In this document: piece by piece, positions 35,300 to 46,307 of the stretch | Position numbering within the stretch: position 1 is the first letter of the stretch | Layout: the number at the start of each line of letters is the position of its first letter | From: Tubulanus polymorphus | Lineage: Eukaryota > Nemertea > Palaeonemertea > Tubulaniformes > Tubulanidae | Length of the DNA stretch: 64,000 nucleotides | Direction of reading: 5' to 3' | Assembly: GCF_964204645.1 (NCBI RefSeq) | Contig: NC_134028.1 | Span: forward strand, 16,791,263-16,855,262 | Made by a program: the position numbers and the translations under genes | The notes under the pieces: model-generated | What the model was told of the DNA's origin: nothing | Seen by the model: the letters and a program-made list of their open reading frames with translations, nothing else | The model's database searches: none

Positions 35300-35625
35300 G
35301 TCGAACAGTGTGTTAAGGTCGTTTTGGAAATTTACTCGGTCTGGTATATTTTGGATTACTGTGTATGTCATTTGTCAGGACATTAAACAGAAGACGACGT
35401 AGGATACTAACTTGCGTTACTCCACTAGTTAGACCGTCTCATTCCAAGATGAGGCGTTCCGTTGATTTCGGTTACAAGTTTCCGTTCAGAGATAACTGCT
35501 GAGCCATTTGGGCGACCTATCATTGATACTGTTTCCTAATAGCCTGTTTAGTAATGGCTGATGTTGAGCCTTATCAAATGCTTTGTTGAAATCCACCGTT
35601 GAATAGGATTCTAAGACTGTGCAGA
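35300..35625 (-). pseudogene. Non-LTR reverse transcriptase fragment inside unit A
   Basis: On the minus strand, frames broken by indels show a DFDKAFDK-like block, then KWLSSYLSERK-like and TQGSxLxxLLFN-like blocks and a NDIHSNP-like end. These are the finger/palm motifs of LINE reverse transcriptases (CR1/Jockey type). The same fragment occurs in unit B (39810-40142). It has evidently been carried along inside the Helentron-like unit. Confidence 0.65.
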
Positions 35626-35656
35626 AAACCCGTTATCGCTGTTTTGCAGCTATATT

Positions 35657-37944
35657 TATTATTATTTTCTTCCACACTATTTTTACCAAAAGAACATAGG
35701 CTTTGTTACCTTACCGCAATTTCATATACAATCCATATAATATCGTTCAGCTCACTGAGATCTACAAATAGCCCGCGTGTTTTTTCACGAATCATCGTTA
35801 CAAAAGCGCTGTCGGGCCGTAAACATCGAAAATTTAGCCCCATTCAATGGGGCGACATGTTTTTCGAGTCGTCATCCCGAAATCAACCCGCAGGCCGACT
35901 GTCACTTCGATTATCAATTCAAGTATAAATGAACTAATTTATTGCCGCAGACTTCACATTCAGTCGCGGTCTTCAAACAGTGATTTTAACAATAGCCCAT
36001 TTTTCCTCATCAAATCATATTACCGATACACTGGAAATTTACTACTTTAGATTTTAAAAGCACTGTCGAGCCGTAAACATCGACGAATCGACGTGTGTTA
36101 CTACATCGTCGTTCCGGGGATCAGCTGCGAGTTTCTCCTCATCATGAGAATCAAATCGAGTACAAATTAATTTATTACTACCAGTGATTTGGCTGCGGGT
36201 TTCAAGGAGTTAGTTTAACAATACCTATTTTTCTTTAATATCGATACCGAATTAACCGTGTATTTACTAAGATAAATCTTTAGTGTACCGGGGAATCGTA
36301 GGCCTAAACTAAACACGCCGAAGAGATATAGCGGAGAAAAGCTGTTATGTCGACGAGGTATCAAAATAAAAGAATATATTATTTATTCGGCCGCGGGCTT
36401 CAAACTCTATATCAATACCATCAATACTCTATATTTCCTACAGTACATACCGATCATTGTCAAATGCACAAGGTTTTTACTGAAAACAAGTATATAACAC
36501 ACTCCTTTCCGTATGCTGGAATCACACCTGACATTCAGAGTAAGCGTTCGCTGAAAGGGGATCGTTCGCTGTGTCGCTTGAAATGTTTATCGAGTTTTAC
36601 GCGGCTTTAGGCCTACCGGTACTGAGCTTTACTAAACAAACACAGTATAATTGTTGCGTTTATTAACGGACTCATTGGATTGAACTTCAAAACAAAATTT
36701 ATGATATTTAGGTGGGTTGTTATTCAATAGGCCTACGACCAATCTGTCCAGATTTTAGGCCTACGCATATACGTAGGCTTACATAGGCTAGTAGCCTCTA
36801 CTAGGTTAAAGCTAAGTTCACTGTAAAGGAGGAATCAAGATTTATTAAAATGCATGTTAATTAGTGATTAACTGGTTGTGACTTGCAACGATCAAACACA
36901 ATTATCAATTTTATTGCCAAAAATGAAGATTTTTTTGAAAATTTCGTCTGAGCAGACAGCTTTATAAGCCAGACTTTTCATTTGAGTTTTTTCATCATAA
37001 ATGAAACTGGTATTTCATTAATTTCTTATGATTTAAGCAGGGCGTAGGTCGGCCTTGCGAAGGCTAGTGACTCACTGCGACGCCAATCACTGCTACCGCC
37101 AGTGACGATTGTGTCGCAACGACTCATCGACCTACGCTCCCTTGCGACGGGTTGCGACTTTCAGCAACGCCAGTCACAAGGAGTCGCACGTGTTCTACTT
37201 TCTGCGACGCGACACGACTGTCACAACCAACCGACGCGCTCTTGCGACTGGCAGAAACTAGTCGCACACAGTCGCTGACAATCGTATCGCAACCGACTTG
37301 CACCAAAACTTGCAATGCAACGCGAGGATCGCATCGCGTCACAAGGCGACATACGTCCGGCTTTAAGTTACTGCGGAGCCCCAGAAATATCTTTTTTTTC
37401 GTTCAAAAGACCTTTCGCTTGAAAATTCTTTTGTCGGAACAAAATTTATTTCGTTCCAACCAATAATATTCTGTTCGATTGAACCAATTCGAAAAAAACG
37501 TTAGAACAAACTTTTTTTTGTCCAAACGAAAGGTTTTTTGTTCGAACAATTGTTCGATTGAACAGAATCGTTTGAATTTGATCAGAATTTTCTTGTCAGA
37601 ACATTAAGTTTTTCGTTCGAACAAGTATATTGTAAAAAGTTTTTTCTCCGAACCATAAGTATTAAGTATTTCGTTCAACCGAACAGAATTGTTTTCATTC
37701 AAACATTCGTTCGAAAAAATTGTTTTCGCTCAACCAAATTTTTTTGCCGGGACAAAAAGTTTTTCATTTCAACAATAACAAAGCTTTCAGAATGAAGAAA
37801 AGTTTTGGTTCAAACAAAAAGCGTACAAGATTTTCTTGTCGGATCATTAAGTTTTTTGGTCGAACAGCGTGTTAAGGTCGTTTTGGAAATTTACTCGGTC
37901 TGGTATATTTTGGATTACTGTGTATGTCATTTGTCAGGACATTA
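35657..37944 (+). repeat. Helentron-like unit B, first part
   Basis: It starts directly after the 3' stem of unit A (GCAGCTATATT) with the core sequence TATTATTATTTTCTTCCACA, without the 5' hairpin. It contains the MITE at 37038-37362, a stretch rich in TTCGTTCGAACAA-type words (37380-37850) and a short piece of the reverse transcriptase fragment (37855-37945). The next part repeats it from 37945. Confidence 0.75.
37038..37362. mobile_element. MITE with GGGCGTAGGTCGGCCTTG ends, copy 1
   Basis: The left end is AGGGCGTAGGTCGGCCTTG and the right end is CACAAGGCGACATACGTCC, imperfect inverted repeats. The interior is full of TTGCGAC and GTCGC words in both directions, giving open frames on both strands that have no coding meaning. 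Confidence 0.75.
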
Positions 37945-38927
37945 AAAACTAATTTTAACAGTTACCCATTTTCCTCATCAAATTATATTACTGATACACA
38001 GGAAATTTACTACTTTAGATTTCAAAAGCACTGAGAATCAAATCGAGTACAAATTAATTTATTACTACCAGTGATTTGGCTGCGGGCGTTAAGCAGTTAA
38101 TTTAGCAATACCTATTTTTCTTTACCAAATTTACCGTGTTTTTACTAAGATAAATCATAAGTGTACCGGGGAGTGGCAGGCCTAAAGTAAACACGCCGAA
38201 GAGATATAGCGGAGAAAAGCTGTTATGTCGACGAGGTATCAAAATAAAATAATATATTACTTTATTCGGCCGCGGGCTTCAACCTCTATATCAATACCAT
38301 CGATACTCTATATTTCCTACAGCACATACCGATCATTGTCAAATGCACAAGGTATTTACTAAATACAAGTATATAACACACTCCTTTCCGTATGCTGGAC
38401 TCACGATTGAAATTTGGAGTAAGCGTTCGCTGTGGGGGAAAGGAGATCGTTCGCTGTGTCGCTTGAAGTGTTTATCGAGTTTTACGTGGCTTTAGGCCTA
38501 CCGGTATTGAGCTTTACTGTCTCAAACAAACACAGTATAATTGTTGCGTTTATTAACGGACTCATTGGATTGAACTTCAAAACAAAATTTTCGACATTTA
38601 GGAGGGTTGTTATTCAATAGGCCCACGACCAATCTGTCCGGATGTTAGGCCTACGCATATACATAGGCCTACATAGGCTAGTAGCCTCTACTAGGTTAAA
38701 GCTAAGTTCACTGTTAATGAGGAATCAGATTTATTAAAGTGTATGTTAATTAGTGATTTACTGGTTCTGACTTGTAACGATCAATCACAATTATCAATTT
38801 TATTGACAAAAATGTAGATTTTTTTGAAAATTTCGTCTCAGCAGACAGCTTTATAAGCCAGACTTTTCATTTGAGCTTTTTCATCATAAATGAAACTGGT
38901 ATTTCATTGATTCCTAATGACTTAAGC

Positions 38928-39251
38928 AGGGCGTAGTTCGGCCTTGCGATGGCTTGTGACTCACTGCGACGCCAATCACTGCGACCGCCAGCGACAATTG
39001 TGTCGCAACGACTCATCGACCTACGCTCCCTTGCGACGGGTTGCGACTTTCAGCAACGCCAGTCACAAGGAGTCGCACGTATTCAACATTCTGCGACGCG
39101 ACACGTCTGTCACAACCAACCGACGCGGTCTTGCGACTGGCAGAAACTAGTCGCACACAGTCACTGACAATCGTATCGAAACCGACTTGCACCGAAACTT
39201 GCGATGCATCGCGAGGATCGCATCGTGTCACAAGGCCGACCTACGTCCAGC
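38928..39251. mobile_element. MITE with GGGCGTAGGTCGGCCTTG ends, copy 2
   Basis: The second copy of the element at 37038-37362, with ends AGGGCGTAGTTCGGCCTTG and CAAGGCCGACCTACGTCC. It was copied with the surrounding unit, so it is not an independent insertion. Confidence 0.75.
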
Positions 39252-39809
39252 GATAAGTTACTGCGGAGCCCAAGAAATATCTTTTTTTTTTCGTTCAAAA
39301 GACCTTTTTCGCTTGAAAATTCTTTCGTCGGAACAAAATTTATTTCGTTCCAACCAATAATATTCTTTTCGATTGAACAAATTTGAAAAAATCGTTAGAA
39401 CAAAGTTGAACAAATTTTTTTTTTGTCCAAACGAAATGTTTTTCGTTCGAACAATCGTTCGATCGAACAGAATCGTTTTAATTTGAACAAAATTTTCTTG
39501 TTAGAACATTAAGTTTTTTATTCAAACAAGCATATTGTAAAAAGTTTTTTCTCCGAACCAAAAGTATTAAGTATTTCATTCAATCAAACAGAATTGTTTT
39601 CATTCAAAAATTCGTTCGAAAAAATTGTTTTCACTCAACCAAATATTTTTGACGGGACAAAATGTTTTTCATTTCAACAATAACATACCTTTTCATTCGA
39701 TCACATGTTTTTGTCAGAATGAAGTAAGTTTTGATTCAAACAAAAAGCGTATTGTTCGATCAAACTGAATTGTTTTTACTTGAACAAGATTTTCTTGTCG
39801 GAACATTAA

Positions 39810-40142
39810 GTTTTTTGGTCGAACAGCGTGTTAAGTTCGTTTTTTGGAAATTTACTCGGTCTGGTATATTTTGGATTACTGTGTATGTCATTTGTCAGGA
39901 CATTAAACAGAAGACGACTTAGGATACTACCTTGCGTGACTCCACTAGTTAGACTGACTTGTTCCAAGATGAGGCATTCCGTTGATTTCGGCTACAAGTT
40001 TTCGTTCAGAGATAACTGCTGAGCCATTTGGGCGACCTATCATTGATACTGTTTCCTAATAGCCTGTTAAATAATGGCTGATGTTGTGCCTTATCAAATG
40101 CTTTGTCGAAATCCACCGTTGAACAGGATTCTAAGACTGTGT
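39810..40142 (-). pseudogene. Non-LTR reverse transcriptase fragment inside unit B
   Basis: The same fragment as 35300-35625, with slightly fewer breaks. The block around the first catalytic Asp lies near 40105, and the TQGSIL-like block near 39910-39940. It has no start, no endonuclease and no 3' end. Confidence 0.7.
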
Positions 40143-40180
40143 AGAAAACCCGTTATCGCTGCTTTGCAGCTATATTTCAG

Positions 40181-40436
40181 TTATTATTTTTCTAATATCA
40201 TCGATAATAAAATCTTCATCTAATTCATAAAATCTTAAATTCTCTCTAATTAAATCAGTAATCTTTTCTACATTATAAGTTTCTTTATTTATTGTTTTTT
40301 CATACTCAAATGTTGTTTCATTAAAAAATGTAATATTTTTGATATGAGTTATTACATCATTAATGTTAAATTTAATTTTTTTCTCACGTTTAAAATCAAA
40401 TCCAAAACATATACTCGGTCCAACAGTCATATTCAT
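40181..40436 (-). pseudogene. 5' part of the Polinton gene split by the Helentron-like insertion
   Basis: The gene starts at the ATG at 40434-40436 and is cut at 40180 by the inserted element; its end is at 26614-26711. The visible part has 85 codons, Lys/Ile/Asn-rich, with a DVITHIKNITFFNETTF segment and an acidic ELDEDFIIDDI stretch. It follows the capsid-like gene at 40452 by 15 bp on the same strand. The product is unknown; a virion or packaging part is only a guess from its neighbours. Confidence 0.75.
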
Positions 40437-40451
40437 TTATATAGTGAAAAA

Positions 40452-40814
40452 TTACTCTTTACATCTTATAACTAATTCATATATCACAGGAAAGTTATTC
40501 AAATCAATTAAGTATCCATTATGATTTCTTATTTCTAACTTAAAATTATTAAATTTTGGAATACTATCACATTCAGCTAAATTATAATTTATTTGCGTTC
40601 CAAATTGTTTAACATTTTTTAATGGTAAAATATTTAATATACTAGAATTACAAGTTGTATCTTTAGTTGCTTCGAATGTTTTTGTAGGGTCAATTAAATT
40701 GCAATAAATATAAAAATGTGTAAAAGGTATTATATTAGCTATACTATCAACATTTGAATGAAGTTTCTTTGGTGTAAATTCTAGAATTTTAGCTAATGGT
40801 TTTCTCACTATCAT
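40452..40814 (-). CDS. Polinton-type structural-like protein, possibly truncated
   Basis: A 120-codon frame. The segment FTHFYIYCNLIDP and the C-terminal IRNHNGYLIDLNNFPVIYEL suggest a beta-rich fold like the end of the F54H12.2-like proteins of Polinton-like elements, which are taken to be minor capsid components. Upstream the frame joins the broken polymerase gene at about 40815, so the N-terminal part of the protein is probably lost. It is the first of a set of tightly spaced minus-strand genes that continues beyond the Helentron-like insertion. Confidence 0.5.
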   Translation of the reverse strand: MIVRKPLAKILEFTPKKLHSNVDSIANIIPFTHFYIYCNLIDPTKTFEATKDTTCNSSILNILPLKNVKQFGTQINYNLAECDSIPKFNNFKLEIRNHNGYLIDLNNFPVIYELVIRCKE

Positions 40815-40817
40815 TCC

Positions 40818-41640
40818 AAATATTCAATGTTCTATTATAAACTTCATCTTTAACATATTCATTTTTTAATTCATCATAATAATCATTTTAATAATCATCA
40901 TTTTAATAATTCAGTTATGTTAAAATCATTATGATTCTTATAAAATGAATATGGAATTGCGCCTTTATATCTCATTAATTGAAAATCCTCATTATTTGGA
41001 TAATGTTGTTTTAATATTTTTAATTCATCATCAACTAATGATTTTGATAAATCATCTAATGAAATGCTTAAAAATCTATACGAATCTATAAACCTTAGAC
41101 ACCCAAATTGGAAAGATATATAATTCTCAGATGTTTTAGCTAACATTTTAAATTTATGAGTTGGTATTTTATCTTTTGATCTATTTGAATTTAATCTTTC
41201 TATTTCATTATTGATTTCTTCTATTTTATGACATAGCTGTTTGATAAATAAATGAGCATCATACCCTGATAGATTATCAAATATTACTGGAACACAGTTA
41301 ATTCTTCTAGCTTGTAAGTTACAATTCTCATGTGCTGCGTCTTTAAATTTACCATTCAAATGATCATGGTCTCTTACTTTTTTATCAGATGAATAGAATA
41401 CTGGATTACAATAATAACATTTATCTGCTAAATCAAATTCTTCTTTATCTTCTTCTGTCATTATGATTTCTTTATTTTCATTTAACTTTTCATTAAATTT
41501 TATTTCATACTCAATTAATAAGTCACAAAAATGATTGATAACTTCAATTAGTTCTGGATAATCAGATTTTATATATAATCCAAAAGCTGCAGCAATTTGA
41601 TCTTTTTAATACTATTTGTTATCTGAGGATCTGAATAATC
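40818..41640 (-). pseudogene. Polinton/adintovirus-like DNA polymerase B fragment, second copy
   Basis: The open frame 40898-41461 (187 codons) matches the piece at 21955-22386. It has the zinc module (CYYCNPVF, VRDHDHLNGKF, AAHENCN), the exonuclease block DNLSGYDAHLFIKQL and a further MRYKGAIPYSFYKN block. Stops follow near 40895, and the gene breaks off at about 40818, only a few codons before the place where the other copy ends. The palm domain is absent here too. Upstream, at 41640, it is cut by the insertion at 41653. Confidence 0.85.
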
Positions 41641-42470
41641 AATTACATCATTAGGGTTTTCTGTTTCTTCACAGAAAACCCTATTGAAATTCGCATGATT
41701 ATTATTGTTTTTTTTCTTCCCTTTTCCACATAGTTTTTGTTAAAAGTGTAAAGGCTTCCTTACCTTACCGCTGTCGCCGATACAATCCGTATGACGTCCT
41801 TCAGCTCACTTCAATCTCTAGATACTGCATGGGAATTTTGATAAATCCACGTTATAAAGGCACTGTCGAGCCGTAAACATCGGAAATTTGGCTCCGTTCA
41901 ATTAGTAGCCATGTTGTGTTTTCTTACCGATATTTCTCTCTTCTTTTCGAGGAAGAGCTATCGAATAATTCCCTCTCTTCTCCACAATCAATTTCAAAGT
42001 CAATTTTATAAATTTATTGCTCAGCGGGTCCGAGTCCTAGAGTTTACGAGTCCGGCGTTCGCGTGTCTGACAGGTTTACGGGCATTTGTTTGTTACCACT
42101 TTAATATTTTTGATTTCTTGTTATTCCGGTTATTTCATTTAAGTATATTGCTGATCAGTTCATGTAACCAAAAGCGTCAATAAACAGATTTTGAATTGAT
42201 CAAGTTTAAAAAGTTCAAGGTCGTTGAGTCGCGGAGGGCTGCTAGAATTACGTTCGTCTCAGAGAGAAAACAAACGACAGAAAAGTATCAGGTGATTATC
42301 GATAGGCTACTACGGTACACACAGTTGACAAACAGTGTTAGGCCTGTGCCGGTTGGTGCGTACTGGGAATAAATATACTGGTTGGTCAGTTGGTTCGGTT
42401 GTGAAGTGTGGAAGCTAAGAAAGCCTACCGCAGTACCGGTATTTATTTGTCTATAGGCCTATTATATAGT

Positions 42471-42700
42471 AGCCAATACCAGTAAGTACGTAGTTGTTAC
42501 TCGTACGTGACTGTACGGTGATCTCCACAGGTTAACCGTACGTGAGTTCCCTACTGACGCCGTACGTGAGTTCCTCTAGTAGCCAATACCATTTTTTAAG
42601 TACGAAGTTGTTACCCGTACGTGCCAGTGACTGTACGGTGATATCCACAGTTTAACCGTATGTGAATTCCCTAAAAAGGCCGTAAGTGAGTTCCTATAAT
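42471..42700. repeat. Tandem duplication, unit about 115-120 bp, with inverted part at 42885-42955
   Basis: TAGTAGCCAATACCA, GTACGTGACTGTACGGTGAT and TTAACCGTACGTGAGTTCCC recur in two units. A reversed piece (ATCACCGTACAGTCACGTAC) follows at about 42907. Within the insertion at 41653. No gene. Confidence 0.75.
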
Positions 42701-43135
42701 CTGCAAACGTGCATGCGTGAAAGAATAGAGTTTGGGTTAGGTGAGGCTAGGCTATTTGTAAATCAAATTTCATTCACCCTGCAGTTACGTTCTGTGGCAC
42801 AGTGGGTAAATCACTCGACTACTATACTGGATTTTTTTTTCGTTTGGTTTCAAATCCCAATATTGCAAGTCTGAGCGTCAACATACTCATACGGCTAACC
42901 TGTAGAAATCACCGTACAGTCACGTACAGGTAACAACAGCGTTTTAAGTATTAAGTGAGTACGACAAGCCTACCATGCCTATGTACTACAAACACAACTT
43001 TTTCCCTCTCGTCGGCCCTACAGTGATGTTACTATAACTGGTGCAATTATAACATGGATAGGATTTGGCCAGGACTAGCCTAAAGTCTAATTCAGTCTAT
43101 GTACTAATTCACTCGATAGGCCTATTTTTAAAACA

Positions 43136-43294
43136 GGGATCATTCATTTATTACATACGCATAAAATTTGATTATTTCAACCCCCCTCCCCCTCTGTACG
43201 CAAAATCTGCCATTTTTTCATGTACATTAAGCATTACAGTACGTAATTGCCCTGACCCCCCTCCCCTAATGCGTACGTTATAAATGAATGATCC
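43136..43294. mobile_element. Palindromic MITE
   Basis: Inverted ends: GGATCATTCATTTATTACAT and ATAAATGAATGATCC, then ACGCA/TGCGT-type matches inward, and a C-rich stretch on each side of the middle. About 159 bp. One half of the same element is at 17183. Confidence 0.75.
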
Positions 43295-44689
43295 CACAAT
43301 ACAGTGAAGTATTCACACACAGAAAGGCTAATTGATTTGAGCCATGTGATTAAATTTGGCCAGGCCTTCTCTGACTTGCTGACATTAATAGTCAATGTGG
43401 TCACGGCTTGTATACCAGAAATCATTGTAGGCCTGTACATTTTGCTGTTCGTAGGTTTGGTATACCGATTTCTCCATTCTTGACTGATAAGTGTACGGTA
43501 CAGCTGTACGCATTATACAATTGTTCCAATGGGAATAGGGCCTATTGATTGGGCTTATTATTTCCTGCTTTAGAATACTGAAATAAGCCCAACGTTCATT
43601 CAAATATCCAACATCGGTGAAAGTCTGATTACTGTATACATGTACTGTAGGTTTTCATGTTGTATGAATATTTTGCAGTTCAAATGGGTATGATGCTGAT
43701 TCCAATGTCGAATGCATGCAGTTAGATGGTCAAGGACAGTCAACACCAAGATATCTCTCTTCGATCGATGTTGCACCATAGAAGATCTGATTCTTTCAAC
43801 TCAAGGAAAGTGATTCAACACGATCGACATAACACTGGAATAGGTTTGCAGTAACTAACGGTTCATTTCATTTAGTCCTATGTACTTTTTAGCCAATTTG
43901 GATTTGATTGTAATTGAAACTCTGGAACAAAAGACAAGTTGAAAAAACACAAGTTATGCTTGATTCTCATGTTCAAATTTAATTGAAATTCAAATTTATT
44001 TTATTACATCATATTTACAAAGCATATCGTTGGTTCATACAGTAATAAAAATTAGGACAGAACAAATATTATTACAGAATTTCCAAAAAGGCAATGAATT
44101 TCTATAACTAAATGAACATTATTTTTCTAATAACTCAGATCAAGAGTGACTTTCCCGTTTATTAGGAAACACACGCAACTAGTGGAATATGTTTGATTTA
44201 CACACATGTTGCAGGTATCAATTGTTTATCACTATAGAATTTGTAATCCATGAAAGCCAAAATCAACATCAGCCGAAAACCCAGATCAATTCATAATTTA
44301 TTGATTGAATCTAAACTACAATATATGTATTTATTCAAATATTTCAATAAAAACATGAACTTCTTAAATCTATTCTAAATCATAATACGTTCTTATCTGT
44401 AGATTCACTCAATCTATCTACTCAGCAGGTGCTTCAAAAGAGTTCTTAATAGGACAGATCCATTTTTAAGCTTGGTGATAATACAGTATCATGATGTTTG
44501 AATGCCAAAATAAATGCCTGGTCAAATGAATTAATATTTGTTGATTGTACGTCCTCGTATGTTCGGTTTCAAAGCTGATCATATTTGACGTTTACACAGT
44601 GGTTGCATATTAGGTTCGAATCTGTCAATGCATTTTATTCTATGTATCGATATTTCAATTTACTACAATTCCCATCTTTCTGAATGGCT

Positions 44690-45800
44690 TTATTACAAAT
44701 GGTACTTTATTCTTGTAATCATATTTTTTTGAATTCTAATACTTTATCTTTTTCATTTGGTAAAATCATTTGACAATAATCATGATTATCACATAATTGT
44801 TTATGATTTAATAATGCACTTTCAGTTCTGAATTTAGTTATACATTTTCTACATAGAGATATTTTATTATCAAAATCATTTTCTTATTTGAAAAATAAAT
44901 CGATTTGTTTTATTCACATATAATGATTTTCTTAATATAATATATCTATAACACCATTTGAATCATAATCTATTGATAGGTATAGAGGTTCTAATGTAAA
45001 ATGTTTAATATTATTACCTTTTGTTTTTGGTAATTTGACTCAATCAAACACATTTATCTTTATATTATTATCTCTTTCTATTTTTGGGATATTTTTAATT
45101 CTAACAGGATAATTATCTATCTTATACCTATATCTATTATCTATCTTATTTTCAAATGGTTTATAATGTGTTAATCTAAAACTATGTGTAATATCTTCTG
45201 TTGGATGTAAACAACTTATAATTGTCCACAGAAAACATTTATCATCAGAATTTTGTACATTTATAACAGCATTAGTTTTAACTGATAATTTGTTATAACT
45301 TGATCCATTTATATTATCTTTATAATATGATAAATTATTTTCATCAATTGGTTTCGAATTAGTTAATTTATTATATTTTGTGTTGTGTCATGTTAAGTCA
45401 TAAATATTATTTCATCAAATATTAAACCAGATCCTTCAAAATATTTCTCTTCTATTTTAGTTTTTTACTTCATTATAACATTTATCTAATTTTTCATCTA
45501 TACGCTGTTTTGAAATAATATGTTGTGAATGGCAATTTATATTTTATATTGGTTTATCTTCAGATTTTATAAACTTAACTTTAGCCGATATACTAATTTT
45601 AGGGTATTCAACACCAGTAATTATTTATATTATACTTTTCATATTTTCTAAATGTTTTTTATTTTCTTCTAATGTTTTACCTTTATGAAATCTAAACTCG
45701 ATAGCAGCTGGACGAATATCACTTTTAAATGCCTCAGTTATTTCTATTTCTTTTTTATTATCTAATGAATTAATATAATTTCTAACATTTTCCATGTATG
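44690..45800 (-). pseudogene. Decayed upstream part of the second polymerase copy
   Basis: It matches 22740-23660 in the same order (for example the AAACATTTATCATCAGAATTTTG region near 45235 with 23245), but no open piece of length remains. About 140 bp found in the first copy (about 22600-22740) are missing at the insertion point. Confidence 0.7.
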
Positions 45801-45824
45801 GTCTTTTATTGTTTAATTCCTTTT

Positions 45825-46127
45825 TTATTCTTTTAATTGTCTTCTGTTTCTTATCAAAATAATCTTCAATAAACCTAAAATATCATTATTGATATTTCTA
45901 ATATGATTTTTAGATTTTAAATGTTCTTTATAATATCTTTTATCACTGAATGATTGATTAGTTTCTAATATATCATCTTTATATTCTAACTTTAATTTAT
46001 TTTCTAAGTGTGTTTTAGTTTTATTATGTCTTGCTTTTTGAGATTTATCTATATTGATTTTACATGTCGGACAGTAGTACTTCTTATTTGCTTCCATTTT
46101 AATATCAAATTTTTTATTAAAGTTCAT
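45825..46127 (-). pseudogene. Polinton-associated zinc-finger protein, second copy, shortened
   Basis: A 100-codon frame starting at the ATG at 46125-46127. It has the same YYCPTCKINIDKSQKARHNK finger as 23670-24194 and the second His pair in YKEHLKSKNHI, but the Cys pair of the second finger is lost. The end is frame-shifted, so the conserved C-terminus is absent. Its position upstream of polymerase pieces repeats the order at 21728-24194. Confidence 0.75.
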
Positions 46128-46187
46128 TTTAGAAGTTATTCATATTCATATATATGAATCATATTCATATATATGAATATTTTAAGA

Positions 46188-46307
46188 GTAATAGGGAATA
46201 AGTTGTTTCATATCAAAGGTCGAACGGTCGAAAAATAAATTCGAGTGTGCGAGAATTTATTTTTCGACCGTTCGACCTTTCGTATGAAACAACTTATTCC
46301 CTATTAC
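46188..46307. repeat. 120-bp near-perfect hairpin
   Basis: Arms of about 55 bp pair with only two mismatches around a loop of about 10 bp. The left arm starts GTAATAGGGAATAAGTTG, the right arm ends CAACTTATTCCCTATTAC. The inner part is AGGTCGAACGGTCG / CGACCGTTCGACCT. It lies exactly at the border between the Polinton relic and the right 5.4 kb repeat. Just before it are two copies of the small palindrome ATTCATATATATGAAT. Confidence 0.95.

Larger units (their letters stand above)
26712..40180 (+). mobile_element. Helentron-like (non-autonomous) composite, about 13.5 kb
   Basis: The 5' end is AGGGTTTTCTG within a hairpin. Near the 3' end stands the reverse word CAGAAAACCC (its first base changed here), followed by CGTTATC, a terminal stem GCTGCTTTGCAGC and TATATTTCAG. 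Such asymmetric inverted ends with a 3' stem-loop are the hallmark of Helentron/HINE elements. It sits between T and T with no target duplication, and removing it rejoins an open frame. At least two units are fused head to tail: unit A (26712-35656, with the satellite inside) and unit B (35657-40180, itself with a partial internal duplication from 37945). No Rep/helicase gene is seen, so it relies on proteins from elsewhere. Confidence 0.8.
37945..40180 (+). repeat. Partial tandem duplicate within unit B
   Basis: It repeats about 35985-37940 in the same orientation with small differences, then extends through the complete reverse transcriptase fragment to the 3' stem of the element. Contents in order: core, MITE copy 2, TTCGTTCGAAC-rich stretch, reverse transcriptase fragment, 3' end. 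Confidence 0.85.
41653..44685 (+). mobile_element. Helentron-like insertion, second, worn
   Basis: It starts after a T with the 5' hairpin (AGGGTTTTCTG, loop TTCTTC). The next 250 bp are a diverged form of the core seen at 26810-27000 (GCACTGTCGAGCCGTAAACA). Near the right end, 44365-44675 matches 18130-18375. The typical 3' stem is missing, so the right border is approximate. It interrupts the second polymerase copy, whose upstream part resumes at about 44690. Confidence 0.6.

Noticed and set aside
37124-37466. Arg/Ser/Thr-rich open frames on both strands, repeated at 38944-39256
   Set aside because: Both strands are open because the MITE is built of TTGCGAC/GTCGC words; no motif or start context.
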